This document shows, in pieces, positions 45,701 to 54,214 of a DNA stretch of 64,000 nt. The notes under the pieces are model-generated. The model worked only from the letters and a program-made list of their open reading frames with translations. It was not told where the DNA came from and did not search any database. The stretch's first letter is position 1. Each line of letters opens with the position of its first letter. Both the position numbers and the translations under genes were made by a program. Source of the DNA: Chthoniobacterales bacterium (GTDB taxonomy: Bacteria > Verrucomicrobiota > Verrucomicrobiia > Chthoniobacterales > JACTMZ01); assembly GCA_018402585.1 (NCBI GenBank), contig JAGYIO010000001.1, positions 1-64,000 of the forward strand, in the 5' to 3' direction.

Positions 45701-46819
45701 TTTGACCTTGTTCATGCCCATGCATTGCAAGTGTTGACCGCAAGTGTACTCGAGGCCGCCGACATCGCTGGCATTCCCTATATCGTCAGTCTTCACGATG
45801 CGTGGTGGCTGTCGCAACATCAGTTTCTGACTTCACCGGGGGGGAAGTCTATCGATCCCACTGACTGGATGGAGGAAACCGGCTACAAATCTTCCGCGGC
45901 TCAACCCGCGATCGAGTCTCACCGTCACCGAGCGAGGCTGGAGAGCATACTCGGACCTCTGCACCAAAATGCCCAGGCACAGTCCGAGGCATCTCGAAAA
46001 GGAGATTTCAGCGGTTTAAAGCGACTGCAGCTGAAACGTCGCGCTCTCGACCGGCAACTCGAGGGGCTCATCCCCAAAACCACAACACGCATCGATGTTT
46101 ACTCCGCTTACGTGCGCCGGCATGACCTGCTCCGTATCTTGCGGCGTGCGGCGGCACGCTTGGCCGTGTCGCCCTCCTTTGCCCGCATCTACAGCGAAGC
46201 AAACGTGGCAAAGGTAGGTATTCTCGAAAACGGCTGGCAAGTTTACCCCCCGACCCGAGAGCGCACAACGGATAGCGCACTCGAGTGCGCTTTCATCGGT
46301 GGATGGAGTCTACACAAGGGAGCGGGCGTGCTCCTTGAGGCTTGCCGCCTGATCCAAAGCGCGGGGCCGATCCGCCTGCGCATCGTCGACTATTCGCTCT
46401 CCAACCAGGAATACCATGATGTGCGCTGGGGCGAAGTCGACGTGCGGTTCATTGCACCACTGCCGCTGGCCGAGATGCAGGAGTTCTACCAATCGATCGA
46501 TGTGCTCATCGCCCCTTCCATCTGGCCGGAAAGCTTCGGATTGGTGACGCGGGAAGCCCTGTCGGCCGGAGTGTGGGTGATTGCCGCAGAGTCGGGAGCA
46601 TTAGCCGAGCCGGTGCAAGATGGATTCAACGGCAATGTCGTGTCCCCACGGGACGAGCGGGCCTTGGCCAAGGCTATCCAGTTCCTCGCCAGCGCGGCAG
46701 GACGCAGGGACCTAAGAAGGTGGCGGGAACGCACGCTAGCCGGCAAAGGACTCACCGCCCCGCCGGAAAACGGGAAGACCTTACATCGTATTTACGCCAT
46801 GGCCGCTGCAGCATCATGA
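42728..46819 (+). CDS. large glycosyltransferase with two GT4 domains
   Basis: A 1363-residue protein. Residues about 65-170 form a small sugar/lipid-linked domain seen in capsule glycosyltransferases (GFDQAGNIYGWLDR...DLADAGFPSGRGF). A helical region (170-520) follows. The first GT4-like domain runs about 530-890 (ILLVGSRDLPQVHLYRQEQKV, VIYEIDDLIFDHENF, KSGLKWMEAAVLGAASVVSPS) and the second about 898-1363 (LLVVNLYFAPQASGGATRVVEDQI, IPYIVSLHDAWW, ECAFIGGWSLHKGAGVLLEA, PSIWPESFGLVTREALSAG). Start ATG 42728, downstream of the IS element. The stop overlaps the sulfotransferase in ATGA. Confidence 0.82.
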   Translation: MKKPVSKLRCVIRTGMTAQPRAFDAAWFANRPGVKVLLRRLRGRDAAKLQARMDPAPRTAKPPARATGYLEGFDQAGNIYGWLDRTTRHAEEFSVVCGDERLRVHPEITRQDLADAGFPSGRGFIVEFRKVLPLLRPFFSGCALRVEGISGSLLGQPLEWTVLQPGRRNELLWNWLARFFALTLESSAFDLEPLELFDAEFSKLEQEGLAGLQDETGAMRCVQLMQDLCGQQVGRQAEFRSNLAKLCQLSSQLARSHPLWTNLVAGFQAAMVAEDFLDTVRRVWRQQALLEVEDEKPITPRAPFQELFLAPVLHPGRLHFVPWEGWVRNSLLSTIELAANLPAERSVNEDLAAKLSEVEAIVSLLYRDEEITGRLQRLRRQLGIYSGQPSAHARREVLALRKQRKFLQALSIESQIPSEESISSAVNAFASQLGAARELRQTLPAAVIRVWKGRLGPGVEQAATNPVFLAALHDYLEFAGRVLMNPATTAGQPVGQARQMRLDIIGSINELLSLEPIRPLDRGSKAAGEPLNILLVGSRDLPQVHLYRQEQKVAALRNLSTRTRPINVEWADTWEKINDPKLTRCLVGCDILVVCRLPATLSVLRLIHAARRAGVKVIYEIDDLIFDHENFPPAYETYSRSITQREHRQLAEDTPLWLEAMRLADEIIVSTTTLAERVRALLGMGQVVRIEPNCQPQLLRDCGLPERRQKDAVHLVYGTGTKAHKQIIEEWILPVLQTLLEKHPLLAVTLVGRIEGLPQTLAAHPRVTISPFVDYESYLHTLAAADLSLAAIESSPATDAKSGLKWMEAAVLGAASVVSPSATYREILQDGVDALFAATKEEWETQLGRLIGDAGLRARIAANARHVAMTHFSPSTPRDVWGKILEAQPDIAVQDARPLKLLVVNLYFAPQASGGATRVVEDQIRDLQNKYPGRYEITVLCSDRFGHDGGVEIYHRPGVRVVRLKAPSRGWDVYQDNDIKRFVQDWFSKERFDLVHAHALQVLTASVLEAADIAGIPYIVSLHDAWWLSQHQFLTSPGGKSIDPTDWMEETGYKSSAAQPAIESHRHRARLESILGPLHQNAQAQSEASRKGDFSGLKRLQLKRRALDRQLEGLIPKTTTRIDVYSAYVRRHDLLRILRRAAARLAVSPSFARIYSEANVAKVGILENGWQVYPPTRERTTDSALECAFIGGWSLHKGAGVLLEACRLIQSAGPIRLRIVDYSLSNQEYHDVRWGEVDVRFIAPLPLAEMQEFYQSIDVLIAPSIWPESFGLVTREALSAGVWVIAAESGALAEPVQDGFNGNVVSPRDERALAKAIQFLASAAGRRDLRRWRERTLAGKGLTAPPENGKTLHRIYAMAAAAS

Positions 46820-47685
46820 GCCACCGCTTCGTTATCGGTATCGGCTCGCAGCGGGCCGCCTCGACTCTCCTCCACCGGTTAATCGGAGAAAGCACCGATG
46901 TCTTCATGCATCCGGTCAAGGAATTGCATTACTTTGACACACTATTCGGCATCCGCTCCCAAGAAGCCCTCAATGCTTACGGTCTCCGTCAGCTTGGCTG
47001 GGAGGTGGATCGCATTATTTCCGCCAGCAATCTCAATTTTATCAGCCGGTGCTACAAATGCCGCCTCCGCACAACCAAAATTCTCGCCACTCAAAAAGTC
47101 GAAGAAATCGGCTACCTCGACCTCTATCGTCCCTTCCTTAAGGCACGGCCCGTACTGGGTGAAGTCACCCCGGAATATATGCTGTTCGACGAAGAACAGG
47201 TCGCCCGCATGCGAGCCGTGGTGGGAGGGGACGCTGCGATCATCCTTGTGTGCCGCAATCCGGTGAAAAGACTGCTTTCCGCGGCCAAACTTTACAACGA
47301 CTACAACAAGCTTCGCATGAACCCCACTCAGTTAAACGACTGGCTGCAACGCATGATCGAACAAAACTCCTCGTGGATCCAAGTCCAAGACCGCTACAAC
47401 GACTACGAGCGTGCTATACGAGTGTATAGTTCTGCTTATCCCCACTTCCTCGCCTTGACCTACGAGGCTCTCATCAATAACCCCGGCGAATCGGCCACGC
47501 GCATCGCTGAGGTATGCAGAACGACCGTCGACCATCATAAATTCCGCGAAGGTCTAGCCACCGTGTGGAACAGCTTGGGCGACGAGAATACCCCGGATAC
47601 TGCCGTCACGGAATCACTCTCGCAGCGTTACAACAACCAGAGGGAGTTTCTCCGGCAACATTTCGGCGCAATGGCCGCAACCTAG
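46816..47685 (+). CDS. sulfotransferase 1
   Basis: A 289-residue PAPS-dependent sulfotransferase. The 5'-phosphosulfate loop is GIGSQRAASTLLHRLI near the N-terminus and the 3'-phosphate-binding stretch is IILVCRNPVKRLLSAAKLY (about residue 140). It is coupled by ATGA to the large glycosyltransferase and would sulfate the capsule or another surface glycan. Full length for the family; the acceptor is unknown. Confidence 0.85.
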   Translation: MSHRFVIGIGSQRAASTLLHRLIGESTDVFMHPVKELHYFDTLFGIRSQEALNAYGLRQLGWEVDRIISASNLNFISRCYKCRLRTTKILATQKVEEIGYLDLYRPFLKARPVLGEVTPEYMLFDEEQVARMRAVVGGDAAIILVCRNPVKRLLSAAKLYNDYNKLRMNPTQLNDWLQRMIEQNSSWIQVQDRYNDYERAIRVYSSAYPHFLALTYEALINNPGESATRIAEVCRTTVDHHKFREGLATVWNSLGDENTPDTAVTESLSQRYNNQREFLRQHFGAMAAT

Positions 47686-47699
47686 TTTCCCCGCCTGCC

Positions 47700-48557
47700 A
47701 TGATCGAAAAGCTTTTTCTTTCCGTAGGCGCCATGAAGGCAGGTACTACTTGGCTTTATGATAAGCTGAAGCAGCATCCCGATATCCACTTCTCCCCCCA
47801 AAAAGAAGTCCACTTTCTGTCTCACTACTACGGGCACACGAACAGCCTGCTTCCCGTCAAGCGGCAAAGACGCGCGCGCATCGCGATGCAAGCCATCCGG
47901 GCTAAAAAAGAAGACCAGAACGATCTTCTTCGCCTCCGCCGGTGGTATGCAAACTATAAAAGTCAACCAGTCGACTACGTATGGTTTGAGTGCCTGATGG
48001 AAGCCGACAAAGCTGGAGCCAAATACCTGGCGGATTTTTCCAACCTAAACTGCTTTCTCACCCCGAAGGACTGGGCTGATATAAGACAAAACCACGTGAG
48101 GCACCTGAGAGTCGTCTACATCATGCGGGACCCGGTCGAGCGCACCTGGTCCCACTTCAAGTATCATCTGCGATTCAGCAAGCATCCTGCAGCCAAACAG
48201 CCAGACCAAGATTTTACCCTTTTCAAGGACACTGTGGGCAAAGACTGGTTCTGGCGAAATGCCTGCTATGCGGAAACGGTGTCGGCCCTTACAAGTGGTC
48301 TTGCGTCGGATCAGCTTAAGATCGCTTATTTCGAGGATATGATTTCCGAGCCAGAGCAATTTCTTCGCGAAATCGAGGCTTTTATTGGCTTACCGCAAGG
48401 TCAATACAATAGCGACCTGCGCACGCCGAGGAATCGAAGCATCGCCACAGTCCTGCCACAGCCATGGCGCTCGTATCTAAACGAACTTTTCGAGCACGAA
48501 TTTCGCCGACTCGCCATAGCCGGTCTTGGCCATGAGACCTGGATTACGTCCCCATGA
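47700..48557 (+). CDS. sulfotransferase 2
   Basis: A 285-residue sulfotransferase with the PAPS loop VGAMKAGTTWLYDKLKQHPD and the second binding motif VVYIMRDPVERTWSHFKYHLRF. It resembles heparan-sulfate-type sulfotransferases in bacteria. It starts 14 bases after sulfotransferase 1 and overlaps the next gene by four bases, so the three are one transcription unit. Confidence 0.88.
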   Translation: MIEKLFLSVGAMKAGTTWLYDKLKQHPDIHFSPQKEVHFLSHYYGHTNSLLPVKRQRRARIAMQAIRAKKEDQNDLLRLRRWYANYKSQPVDYVWFECLMEADKAGAKYLADFSNLNCFLTPKDWADIRQNHVRHLRVVYIMRDPVERTWSHFKYHLRFSKHPAAKQPDQDFTLFKDTVGKDWFWRNACYAETVSALTSGLASDQLKIAYFEDMISEPEQFLREIEAFIGLPQGQYNSDLRTPRNRSIATVLPQPWRSYLNELFEHEFRRLAIAGLGHETWITSP

Positions 48558-49687
48558 ACTGCCCCCTGCATCGAAAACTTCTTTTATTCCAGTTCGGACC
48601 TGTCCACGAAGAGCTTGCTCCGCTTTTTATCAGCGCAAGCGCTGGTGCAAACTGTTCTATTACGGCGAGCCTTCATGTCGGCTCCAAGCTTAAAAAAGGA
48701 GACGTTTTCTCCGGCCTTGCCGAAAAGGACCTTGAAAATCACCGAGTGGTTTACAGGTGCCCCGACCTAACAATAGATCAGCTCGTCGACCACATTCTCC
48801 AAATCGCGGGTGAGGCTGACATTCAGCATGTGCTGTTCCTGACACTGCAAGACCCTTGGACCGTGTCTTTGGCACGCAAAGTGGCTGCAGCGGGTCTTCG
48901 CGTTTTTGGGGTCATTCACAATGTGAGCAAGTTGCTAGAGAACCAGGAGGTTCACCATTTCTGGCTGCAATGCCAAGAACCTCCATTAGTTCTCTCAAAG
49001 CATGTAGCGGGGGCAGTCGCAAAAGCACTGAACTGCGATCGTGAGTCTCTACCCATTCTGTCTTCGGTTTTCTTGCCGTCCGAACATGTCTTGCGCCAAT
49101 ACCAATTTTTGGACAATGCACAGATTAATATTGGCATTACCGGGGGCATTAACTATGCGAGCAGAACATATCCTTTGCTAATCGAAACAGTCCTGGTTCT
49201 TCATGAACGGAATGCGCCCCTAGCTTGCCGTTTAATCTTTCAAATTCTAGGCGGTGGCAAGGATTTCACGAGGCTCAGTCAGGACATCTCCGAGGCGGGC
49301 TTGGAGAAACACTTCTGCTTGGCACAGAGCAAGCAAGGGACAACAGCAATTCCCTATGCGGACTACTTCCAGCGCCTGGCCATGTGCGACTACGTCCTTT
49401 GCATGGATGCTCCGCATTACCTTTCCCGCAAAATTACCTCGGCCGTTCCGACCGCCATCTCCTTTGGCAAACCACTGATTTGTTCCGAGGCATTGAGCGC
49501 CACATATGAAGTCGAGAGTATGAGCATTTCTAGCGGTAACCTTTGCAGTGCCTTAGCGCGAACTGCTCGGCACAGCGACCATGCTCGGTATTCGTCGTCA
49601 GCCGAATCAATCCGTCGCGAGGCCGTACAACAGAACGAACGCCTAATCATGGCTCTGCTATCACACCGACCGCCGGAAAATAAATAA
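48554..49687 (+). CDS. hypothetical, possibly GT-B glycosyltransferase
   Basis: A 377-residue protein coupled to sulfotransferase 2 by ATGA. It has a Rossmann-like N-terminal half (KLLLFQFGPVHEELAPLF, VLFLTLQDPWTVSLARKVAAAGLRVFGVIHNVSKLL) and a C-terminal part ICLMDAPHYLSRKITSAVPTAISFGKPLICSEA-like that resembles a nucleotide-sugar-binding site (here read as VLCMDAPHYLSRKITSAVPT). Not a strong match to any named family. Codon usage is AT-richer than the housekeeping genes. Confidence 0.55.
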   Translation: MNCPLHRKLLLFQFGPVHEELAPLFISASAGANCSITASLHVGSKLKKGDVFSGLAEKDLENHRVVYRCPDLTIDQLVDHILQIAGEADIQHVLFLTLQDPWTVSLARKVAAAGLRVFGVIHNVSKLLENQEVHHFWLQCQEPPLVLSKHVAGAVAKALNCDRESLPILSSVFLPSEHVLRQYQFLDNAQINIGITGGINYASRTYPLLIETVLVLHERNAPLACRLIFQILGGGKDFTRLSQDISEAGLEKHFCLAQSKQGTTAIPYADYFQRLAMCDYVLCMDAPHYLSRKITSAVPTAISFGKPLICSEALSATYEVESMSISSGNLCSALARTARHSDHARYSSSAESIRREAVQQNERLIMALLSHRPPENK

Positions 49688-50122
49688 GCGTATTGCTTCG
49701 TCAACGTTGTGTCGGTTTCACCCGCGCACCGACAGCCACCTAGGTGTAACAATATTCCTTTCTTAGTTCCCCTGATTAATGCGTAATCACTCTTGTCCAT
49801 TTCGCCCTCTCTACTGTGAGGAGCTCAGATTTATCGCAGCGAGCGCTCTTTATCGTCCTAAGCAAGTCATTGAACTGGCCACGGATTAATTACGCATTTG
49901 ATTTCTTCGATGTTCCGCCACTTAACCCCGACGCATCAAATCAAACAAAAAGCCTTTTTGGCTGCTCGGCGGGCAAGTCTCCGCGCGGCAACTCGCATCT
50001 CCACAGAAGTGCCAAACTTATAGCCGCGACCACGAACGAATCTGCAACCTCGCGAACCAGCAATATCGTGCATTGCAATTATTGTTTATGTCTGACACTT
50101 TACCAGTAAATATAACGAATTT
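49688..50122. other. AT-rich intergenic stretch
   Basis: About 430 bases with no supported gene. It contains a 10-bp inverted pair AATGCGTAAT (49778-49787) and ATTACGCATT (49889-49898), and a weak hairpin at AGCCTTTTTGGCT. Composition differs from the housekeeping regions. A promoter for the FkbM genes could be here. Confidence 0.45.
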
Positions 50123-50842
50123 ATGAAGGAGATATTGTCAACATTTTCCTTTAACGGTCATCATTTTACTTTTGTCATTGAAAGGGAGTGTGACGCGATC
50201 CAAAAGTGCCTCCTCAACGGCAACTTTTTCGAGCATAAGGAATTGCTTGATCACGCGCGGCATATGCCAGAGAACCCTGTCATTCTGGACATAGGCGCCA
50301 ACGTTGGGAATCACACAATTTTCTACGCCAAATGCATTCCGCGTTCTCACGTGATCCCGTTTGAATGCTACCCTGAAGCCCTGCGCCTTTTGCGCAGAAA
50401 CATAAGTCTCAACGAATGCCTCAATGTAGACACAAACTTCCTAGGCCTGGCATGCTCGGACCAAGTTGGAACCGCCAAGATGGTGCGTGGAGGTCCGAAC
50501 AATTTAGGACACTCGCGATTAGTGGAAGAGAAGTCTGAGACAACAAAACCAACGAAGAAACCGCTTGCATCAATCTCGGTCGAGACTTTGAAATGCGATG
50601 ACTGCCTAGCCGCCCTTAAATCCATACCATCTTTTATCAAGATTGATGTTGAGGGACACGAGATGGAGGTCTTGGCGGGCTTGGAGCGGACAATAATTGA
50701 ACACCGGCCGATTTTGTTTGTCGAGGTGTCCTTAAACAGTGAGGTCGCTTTTGCCGATTGGATCCGCCGTACGGGCTACGTCGTCTGCTATCGGGACAAG
50801 CGTTACGCCAAGGCGTCAAACTACCTCGTAAGAGCGCTTTGA
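50123..50842 (+). CDS. FkbM family methyltransferase 1
   Basis: A 239-residue SAM-dependent methyltransferase of the FkbM type, O-methylating sugars or polyketides. It has VILDIGANVGNHTIFYAKCIP (SAM site about 55-75), SFIKIDVEGHEMEVLAGLERTI and a C-terminal strand ILFVEVS. GAAGGAG sits just before the ATG region. In this locus it probably methylates the capsule. The next methyltransferase starts six bases later. Confidence 0.85.
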   Translation: MKEILSTFSFNGHHFTFVIERECDAIQKCLLNGNFFEHKELLDHARHMPENPVILDIGANVGNHTIFYAKCIPRSHVIPFECYPEALRLLRRNISLNECLNVDTNFLGLACSDQVGTAKMVRGGPNNLGHSRLVEEKSETTKPTKKPLASISVETLKCDDCLAALKSIPSFIKIDVEGHEMEVLAGLERTIIEHRPILFVEVSLNSEVAFADWIRRTGYVVCYRDKRYAKASNYLVRAL

Positions 50843-50847
50843 ATGCC

Positions 50848-51738
50848 ATGTCTCTGGATTTTCTGGCTTTTGCGGAAAAGCTGGTTCCGTACTCACACAG
50901 CCAGCGTCTGCAAGACGTTTTCTCGCTGTGGTGCAAAGGATTAGACAAAATTGGTTACTTCGTGGAATTCGGAGCTCTCAGCGGGATCCTAGCTTCAAAC
51001 ACTTACCTGCTCGAGCAGTTGGGCTGGGAAGGTCTTGTTGCCGAACCCCACCCTGCGTATCGGAATACTCTTAAAAGGAACAGGAAGTGTCAGATTAGCA
51101 CCGACTGCGTTTGGACGCATGACAATGACATCGTGGAGTTTCTTGCCGTCAAAGGCAAACCCGCCCTATCGGGCATCTCTTTGGTTGATTACGATGACAT
51201 TCAAAATAAGCGCGGAGCCCGCAAAGAAGGCAAAACCCACGCTTTAGTGACAGTCACACTGAATTCCCTCTTGGAGAAGCACAAAGCGCCGAAATTTATT
51301 GATTTCCTTTCAATAGACACCGAAGGCTCGGAGCTTAGTATATTGCAGTCATTTGACTTTAGTCGGTTCACTTTCGGCTGCATTTGCGTGGAGCATGGAT
51401 ACTCGTCCCACCGCCAACCGCTACTTGAGCTACTTACCATGAAAGGCTACTTGAGAATCTTTCCAGAACTAAGCGGACATGACGACTGGTATTTGCACTC
51501 AGGACTGTCTGCGGCATCGGATTCACCAGCGCGGGATTTTTCCCTCTTCTCTGGAGGCTTCGGTTCGCTTCCATTAGCACCCAACCTCGGATCACGTCTC
51601 CGTGTCCTGCGCGCTTGCTATGAAAATTTAGGCGCTTTGGAATCAGCTTTTCGCATGACAGAAGAAATTGTGCTATTTGAATCAGCAACTCCGCGTGACG
51701 TTGACCTCCTCAAGCAGCTGGAGGAAAAGACCAAATGA
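50848..51738 (+). CDS. FkbM family methyltransferase 2
   Basis: A 296-residue FkbM-like protein. The core shows FVEFGALSGILASNTYLLEQLGWEGLVAEPHPAY and FIDFLSIDTEGSELSILQSFDF, features of the FkbM domain with altered SAM loop (GALSG). A C-terminal tail (about 215-296) is extra. The ATG at 50848 follows the previous gene closely. Less canonical than its neighbour. Confidence 0.78.
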   Translation: MSLDFLAFAEKLVPYSHSQRLQDVFSLWCKGLDKIGYFVEFGALSGILASNTYLLEQLGWEGLVAEPHPAYRNTLKRNRKCQISTDCVWTHDNDIVEFLAVKGKPALSGISLVDYDDIQNKRGARKEGKTHALVTVTLNSLLEKHKAPKFIDFLSIDTEGSELSILQSFDFSRFTFGCICVEHGYSSHRQPLLELLTMKGYLRIFPELSGHDDWYLHSGLSAASDSPARDFSLFSGGFGSLPLAPNLGSRLRVLRACYENLGALESAFRMTEEIVLFESATPRDVDLLKQLEEKTK

Positions 51739-52131
51739 CTAGCGACCTATTATTTCTGCGTATTGCCAATCCAAAAGCAAGTTTTTGGCTGGTTGATGAT
51801 TCATGCTTTGGAGGACACAGCGTTTAATTGAGCGCGAGGAGTCGCAAGAAAGCAGCTTATGCATATCGAACCGCTCCGCACTCCGCGCGAGCACAATGTT
51901 CAGGTTTCAGTTTTGCCGTCGCCCCGCAGATGCCGGGGCCTCACGCTGCGATCCGCCTTTCCTTCTTTACGGCGGGACAAGCCGTCTGCGACTCCGGCTC
52001 AGCCCTCCGCCTTCTCCCTTTTTCTCCCTCCGCCTGAACACTGAATTACTCAACACCAAACACCGCAGCCTCCGGCTGCTCCTCACACGCCAATGGCAGT
52101 TCCCCCTGCCCGCCAGTTTAGATCTGATCGG
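51739..52131. other. intergenic stretch, no supported gene
   Basis: About 390 bases. It contains frames on both strands of poor quality and, near 52030-52060, repeats of the words GAACACTGAA / CAACACCAAACACC, which resemble the spacer words before ispF. No gene is supported. Confidence 0.45.
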
Positions 52132-53217
52132 ATGAAGACCTGCTACCTGCATATTGGCATGAACAAGGCGGGATCAACATCGATCCAGCACTGCTTCCGC
52201 GATTATCGTGACGAGAGGGTTCAATACCTGTCACTTGCGCACCTCGCCCCGCCTTATCTGGACAATGGTAATCACTCCCACCATTTGGAGATGATGTTCC
52301 GGCGGGACGTGCCAGCCCACTTCTTCAGTTCGCCGGATGCGGCCAGGCAAAAAGTCGAACGAATGCGTTTGCGCAGGGACTTCGGTCGGGCCGTCGCGGA
52401 GGCCAAGCAGTCCGTGGTCATCTCCGGCGAGGTCATGTTTGAATGGGACAACCTTTCGACCAAAAGGAAGCTAGCCGATTATCTGGGCACACGCTTCGAC
52501 CATGTGCGAGGCCTCATCTATGTCAGGGAGCCGGTCGGATACATGGCAAGCCTCATCCAACAGGCTATCCAAACACGCGCTCCCGCGATAGGCAAAAAAT
52601 TCGGGGTGTTTTATCCGCACTATTATCAACGATTGAAGTCATGGGCGACGGCTTTGGGGAAAGACAACTTCGAATTCATCCCGTTCGACCTCGTCGCGAA
52701 ATCCCCTAACGGCCTTCTCTTGGACTTTGCGGCGCGCACGGGTATGGATCCCCGCTGGGTGCAGGAACAGAAGCGTGTGAACAATCCCCTGAACACCTCA
52801 CTTTCAGCTGAGGCGGTAGCCGTTTTGCTGCGCTACCGTTTGACCAAAGGCCCCCGCGCGCCGCACGGAAGGGAATGCGCCACCGATGGGAAAATCGTCT
52901 CTGCACTCATGTCTTTCGGTCAAAACCGACTTTCTCTCGGGGGAAGATGGATTCAAAAAATCTTGAGGCTACAACGGCACGACCTCCGCTGGATCCAACG
53001 GAAGCTCGGACAACCCTTTCCGTTGCACGAGCCAGCCGCCAGGGCCGAAATTACTTTTTCGACTTGGAGCGATTTTTCCAACTACGGCGAGTCCCTCGGC
53101 CCCGCCCTCGTGTCATGGCAGACCCGCGCTTTTCCCGAAATCCCCATCAGAGAAGGAAAGCCCGAGGAAATGCTTTCGCACCTCTACGATAACCTCTTGA
53201 ACTTTCCCTTCCGCTGA
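52132..53217 (+). CDS. sulfotransferase-like protein 3
   Basis: A 361-residue protein with a PAPS-type loop LHIGMNKAGSTSIQHCF at the N-terminus and VRGLIYVREPVGYMASLIQQAI as the second nucleotide site (about residue 130). This resembles the sulfotransferases found in capsule loci. The C-terminal 100 residues are extra. ATG at 52132 is chosen because the signature begins within ten residues. Confidence 0.78.
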   Translation: MKTCYLHIGMNKAGSTSIQHCFRDYRDERVQYLSLAHLAPPYLDNGNHSHHLEMMFRRDVPAHFFSSPDAARQKVERMRLRRDFGRAVAEAKQSVVISGEVMFEWDNLSTKRKLADYLGTRFDHVRGLIYVREPVGYMASLIQQAIQTRAPAIGKKFGVFYPHYYQRLKSWATALGKDNFEFIPFDLVAKSPNGLLLDFAARTGMDPRWVQEQKRVNNPLNTSLSAEAVAVLLRYRLTKGPRAPHGRECATDGKIVSALMSFGQNRLSLGGRWIQKILRLQRHDLRWIQRKLGQPFPLHEPAARAEITFSTWSDFSNYGESLGPALVSWQTRAFPEIPIREGKPEEMLSHLYDNLLNFPFR

Positions 53218-53233
53218 TTAAGTAGAAGTGTCC

Positions 53234-54214
53234 ATGCGGGTCCAAACCTTGATCAAACAATGCCCCCCGGACATTCGCCGGGTCCTTGTTCTCTCTCCGG
53301 GCCTTTCCCCGACGCTAGACTATTACCTTCCATATGTTACGACCCGAGCTGGCGATGCGCCTATCGAAGTTTGCGACTCCTCTCTGCCATGCGCCGCACC
53401 GCCAACCTTGGAGGCTGGCACTTGGGCCGTTATTTTCCGACACGCGCACCGTTCATGGCTCGATGCTCTCCTCAGAAAATCCGGCCAATTGGCCCGCGTT
53501 ACGTGGTTCATCGACGATGACATTCCCGCGATCTGGAGGGAGCAAACACTGCCGCGCCTCTATGCTTGTCGGACCTTCCTCAATTACCTCCGGATCAAAG
53601 GACGCTTGGAACGCCTGATCACAGACTTCGCCTTTTCCACGCCTGAACTCGCAGCCCGTCACGCGTCACCCGACTCCGAGGTCTGGCCGCCACGCAAAAT
53701 TGCCGTCCCCCTGGTGAAAACTCGGCCGCTTTATTTTTACCACGGCACCGCCGCACACCGCGCCGAGCTTGCTTGGCTGGCTCCCATCGTAGCCGAAGTG
53801 CAGCGGCAGTTTCCGGAGGCATGGTTTGAGGTGTTCACGGACCGCAGGGCACGCGAACTCTTCCGTGGCATCCCCCGCGTGCGGTGCATCTATCCCATGT
53901 CTTGGCCGGACTACCTCTCCTACACCGCAACCTTTCGCGCCGACGTTGGCCTCGCCCCACTGCTCGACACGTCATTCAACCAGGCCCGGGCACCGGTGAA
54001 GTTTTTCGATATCACCCGCACAGGCGCTGCAGGCATATACTCCACAGGACCGGTCTACAACAGTATTGTCAAAAATGGCGTCAACGGCTTCCTGGTGCCC
54101 AATGAGCCTAAGCGCTGGGTCGAGGCGATTATCCGATTGCTGCAATCCCCCGCAGAACGACTCAGACTTGCCACCCAAGCAAACCGTGATTGCGGGACAG
54201 CGGCTGAAAAATGA
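53234..54214 (+). CDS. putative GT-B glycosyltransferase
   Basis: A 326-residue protein. It has VTWFIDDDIPAIWREQTLPRLYACRTFL, YHGTAAHRAELAWLAPIVAEVQRQF and LAPLLDTSFNQARAPVKFFDITRTGAAGIYS, with NSIVKNGVNGFLVPNEPKRWVEAI near the end, i.e. the donor-sugar half of a GT-B enzyme. The ATG at 53234 follows a GTG two codons earlier. It is coupled by ATGA to kpsC and probably makes part of the repeat or linker. Confidence 0.7.
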   Translation: MRVQTLIKQCPPDIRRVLVLSPGLSPTLDYYLPYVTTRAGDAPIEVCDSSLPCAAPPTLEAGTWAVIFRHAHRSWLDALLRKSGQLARVTWFIDDDIPAIWREQTLPRLYACRTFLNYLRIKGRLERLITDFAFSTPELAARHASPDSEVWPPRKIAVPLVKTRPLYFYHGTAAHRAELAWLAPIVAEVQRQFPEAWFEVFTDRRARELFRGIPRVRCIYPMSWPDYLSYTATFRADVGLAPLLDTSFNQARAPVKFFDITRTGAAGIYSTGPVYNSIVKNGVNGFLVPNEPKRWVEAIIRLLQSPAERLRLATQANRDCGTAAEK

